Source: a virus. From it: DNA of 40,768 nucleotides. Position numbers and translations under genes: made by a program. Position 1 is the first letter of the stretch, and every line of letters starts with the position of its first letter. Location: positions 1 through 40,768 of IMG/VR virus record IMGVR_UViG_3300031784_002227, one strand, 5' to 3'. The notes under the pieces were generated by a model that was given only the letters and a program-made list of their open reading frames with translations, had not been told where the DNA came from and did not search any database. Below, one piece after another: positions 39,618-40,768 of the stretch.

Positions 39618-40136
39618 ATGAACATAGACAAATATGGTCGAACGACTTTAACCGAAAACGAAGCGTTAGAAGCTATATATAGCAATTCTTACAACTTTCT
39701 CGATTCAGTATATTTCTCCAATACAAATACAGTTTTAACCTTTAATCAAGCGGTTGAAAAAAACGCCGATATTATTCCTTTACTAAAATTTTATCAAAAT
39801 TTAGATATTGAAATTAAAGATTGGGATACCCAGTTACAAAACCAATGGTTTATGCCCAAGGATTACTGTCCTGATTTGATAGAAATGCTCTACAAAATGT
39901 GCAAAACTAAAGAACAAACAGAAAGAGTGAGCACAGAGTTAGAATTGTTTATCCAACATAATATGATGGATCTATTATTTTATCTTAAATATCTAGTAGA
40001 TACATTACGCCAAAACAAGATTGTATGGGGTGTAGGACGCGGATCTAGCGTGGCCAGTTATGTTCTATTTTTAATAGGTGTCCATAAAATTGACAGTATT
40101 AAATACGATCTAGATATTAAAGAGTTCTTAAAATAA
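39618..40136 (+). CDS. Stand-alone DNA polymerase III alpha-like segment (172 aa)
   Basis: The C-terminal 40 residues (WGVGRGSSVASYVLFLIG, then IDSIKYDLDIKEFL) closely match the GRGSaagSlvaY...iDPl.y.LlFeRFL block at the start of the DnaE-type polymerase domain. The preceding helices also fit the region just upstream in DnaE. It stops exactly there, before the palm aspartates, so it cannot be a polymerase on its own. It may bind the host replicase or primer-template, or be a remnant. ATG 39618 is chosen because it fits the promoter at 39584; the TTG at 39612 would lie within the -10. Confidence 0.75.
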   Translation: MNIDKYGRTTLTENEALEAIYSNSYNFLDSVYFSNTNTVLTFNQAVEKNADIIPLLKFYQNLDIEIKDWDTQLQNQWFMPKDYCPDLIEMLYKMCKTKEQTERVSTELELFIQHNMMDLLFYLKYLVDTLRQNKIVWGVGRGSSVASYVLFLIGVHKIDSIKYDLDIKEFLK

Positions 40137-40145
40137 GGAGAGAAC

Positions 40146-40484
40146 ATGGGCAGAATTTATAAAACAATGCAGGGAAGAGAAATTGATATGGACCAGCTTA
40201 TGGCAAGAAATGAAACAATGCCAGCAGTCGGTAACGTGCGTGTTAATGCTAGGGGAGATGAGTTAGGCCCCGACGGCAAAATTGTACGCACTCGAGAGGA
40301 AGTTCTTTCAGAATATTATGACAGCACTCCTACTTCTACATACGACCAAGAGTCACTTGCACAAAAGGTACAGATTAAATCTGAGCGCACAGAGTTTACT
40401 ACAGCTCAACCCCAACCACCTGTAGTAATCCCTAATGAAAGTACCCAAGAAAGCATTAGAGTAAAAAGCAGGGAAATAAAATGA
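40146..40484 (+). CDS. Conserved T4-like small protein (112 aa)
   Basis: The sequence MGRIYKTMQGREIDMDQLMA, then RNETMPAVGNVRVNARGDEL and IVRTREEVLSEYYDS, is a pattern I recognise as recurrent in T4-like marine phages. The C-terminal half is disordered (Gln/Pro-rich). AAGGAGAGAAC precedes the ATG. It is coupled to the cochaperonin gene by ATGA. Its association with gp31-like genes suggests a morphogenesis role, but this is not established. Confidence 0.72.
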   Translation: MGRIYKTMQGREIDMDQLMARNETMPAVGNVRVNARGDELGPDGKIVRTREEVLSEYYDSTPTSTYDQESLAQKVQIKSERTEFTTAQPQPPVVIPNESTQESIRVKSREIK

Positions 40485-40768
40485 CCGTTCGTGGAAAATT
40501 AAAACCTCTAGGAAGTAAAGTCATTATTCACAATATGAATTTCGGCATGGAAAAAACCAAGTCTGGAATTTTACTTCACAGCGATGATGGTAAAAGCTCT
40601 GGCATTCACCCACGCTGGGGACAGGTATTTGCCGTTGGCCCGGACCAAACTGATGTAACTGAAGGGCAGTGGGTTCTTTTAGAGCACGGTCGTTGGAGTC
40701 GGGGTCACGAATACGAAAAAGAAAATGGCGAAAAAATTGATATACGTCTAGCTGACAATAATGCTATA
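40481..40768 (+). CDS. GroES/gp31-like cochaperonin (partial, right edge)
   Basis: The first 96 codons of a GroES-like cochaperonin: RGKLKPLGSKVIIHNM, a mobile-loop region with EKTKSGILLHSDDGK, then HPRWGQVFAVGPDQ and VLLEHGRWSRG. The GroES fold residues KxxPL/G and the GxVxAVGxG-like strand are present. T4 gp31 replaces host GroES to fold the large capsid protein, and this protein likely does likewise. The frame runs off the end of the window. The start is an ATGA overlap. Confidence 0.88.
   Translation, partial: MTVRGKLKPLGSKVIIHNMNFGMEKTKSGILLHSDDGKSSGIHPRWGQVFAVGPDQTDVTEGQWVLLEHGRWSRGHEYEKENGEKIDIRLADNNAI

Overview
The window reads as a segment of a T4-like myovirus infecting a Gram-negative, probably proteobacterial, planktonic host. 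The T4-type hallmarks are an rIIA/rIIB pair (8029-10984), a gp31/GroES-like cochaperonin running off the right edge (40481 onward), tail-fibre proteins sharing the PGRDNDSQGFR N-terminal module, a phage UvdE, and late-promoter-like TAAATA boxes. The host inference is weaker. It rests on near-consensus sigma70 promoters (TTGACA-17-TATAAT), a BPSL0761-family protein, a lipobox protein and a Sec-type signal peptide. The DNA is AT-rich and densely packed, and many genes are joined by ATGA stop/start overlaps. Almost everything is on the plus strand; only two genes (19476-19940 and 28914-29216) are on the minus strand.

Layout. Positions 1-1915 hold the end of an unknown gene, a small SGNH hydrolase, a GIY-YIG endonuclease, a 40-aa membrane peptide and an AhpD-like peroxidase. 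A HemN-like radical SAM enzyme follows (1953-3236). Positions 3259-5960 are a chain of very small genes, including a paralogous family marked by FAELIV and HFGVEE, closed by a rho-independent terminator at 5986-6006. Positions 6049-7964 hold a membrane coiled-coil protein, a class I amidotransferase-like protein and an HExxH metalloprotease. Next come rIIA, rIIB, an SPFH (prohibitin-like) lipoprotein, more small genes, a glycosyltransferase, a 2OG-Fe(II) oxygenase and a Bax-inhibitor-1 membrane protein, up to 17222. Positions 17234-19940 are conserved phage hypotheticals. A tRNA-Gly(TCC) lies at 20024-20097.

Positions 20167-24915 hold a 394-aa unknown protein, several hypotheticals, ClpP, a secreted D,D-carboxypeptidase-like protein and a fibre-like protein. 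Positions 24929-28928 hold a QueD-like protein, a protein strikingly like type II (R67/DfrB) dihydrofolate reductase, UDP-xylose synthase, a cytidylyltransferase and UvdE. Positions 29318-30881 hold a SufC-like ATPase with degraded catalytic motifs and a SufB/D-like protein. Positions 30968-39344 are a host-recognition module: a 2270-aa adhesin with two YHYH domains, nine cadherin-like beta-sandwich repeats and several putative Ig-like segments, followed by two fibre/collar proteins. The right end carries a stand-alone fragment resembling DNA polymerase III alpha, a conserved small protein and the cochaperonin.

How the genes may work together (inference). The SPFH lipoprotein and the BI-1 protein resemble HflC/K and YccA, the membrane modulators of host FtsH, so together they may tune host proteolysis alongside phage ClpP. 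The Suf pair, AhpD, radical SAM enzyme and 2OG oxygenase suggest management of iron-sulfur, redox and iron chemistry during infection. The UXS, cytidylyltransferase and glycosyltransferase genes suggest glycan modification. Two recurrent promoter layouts place the -10 or late box five nucleotides before an ATG, which would give nearly leaderless mRNAs.
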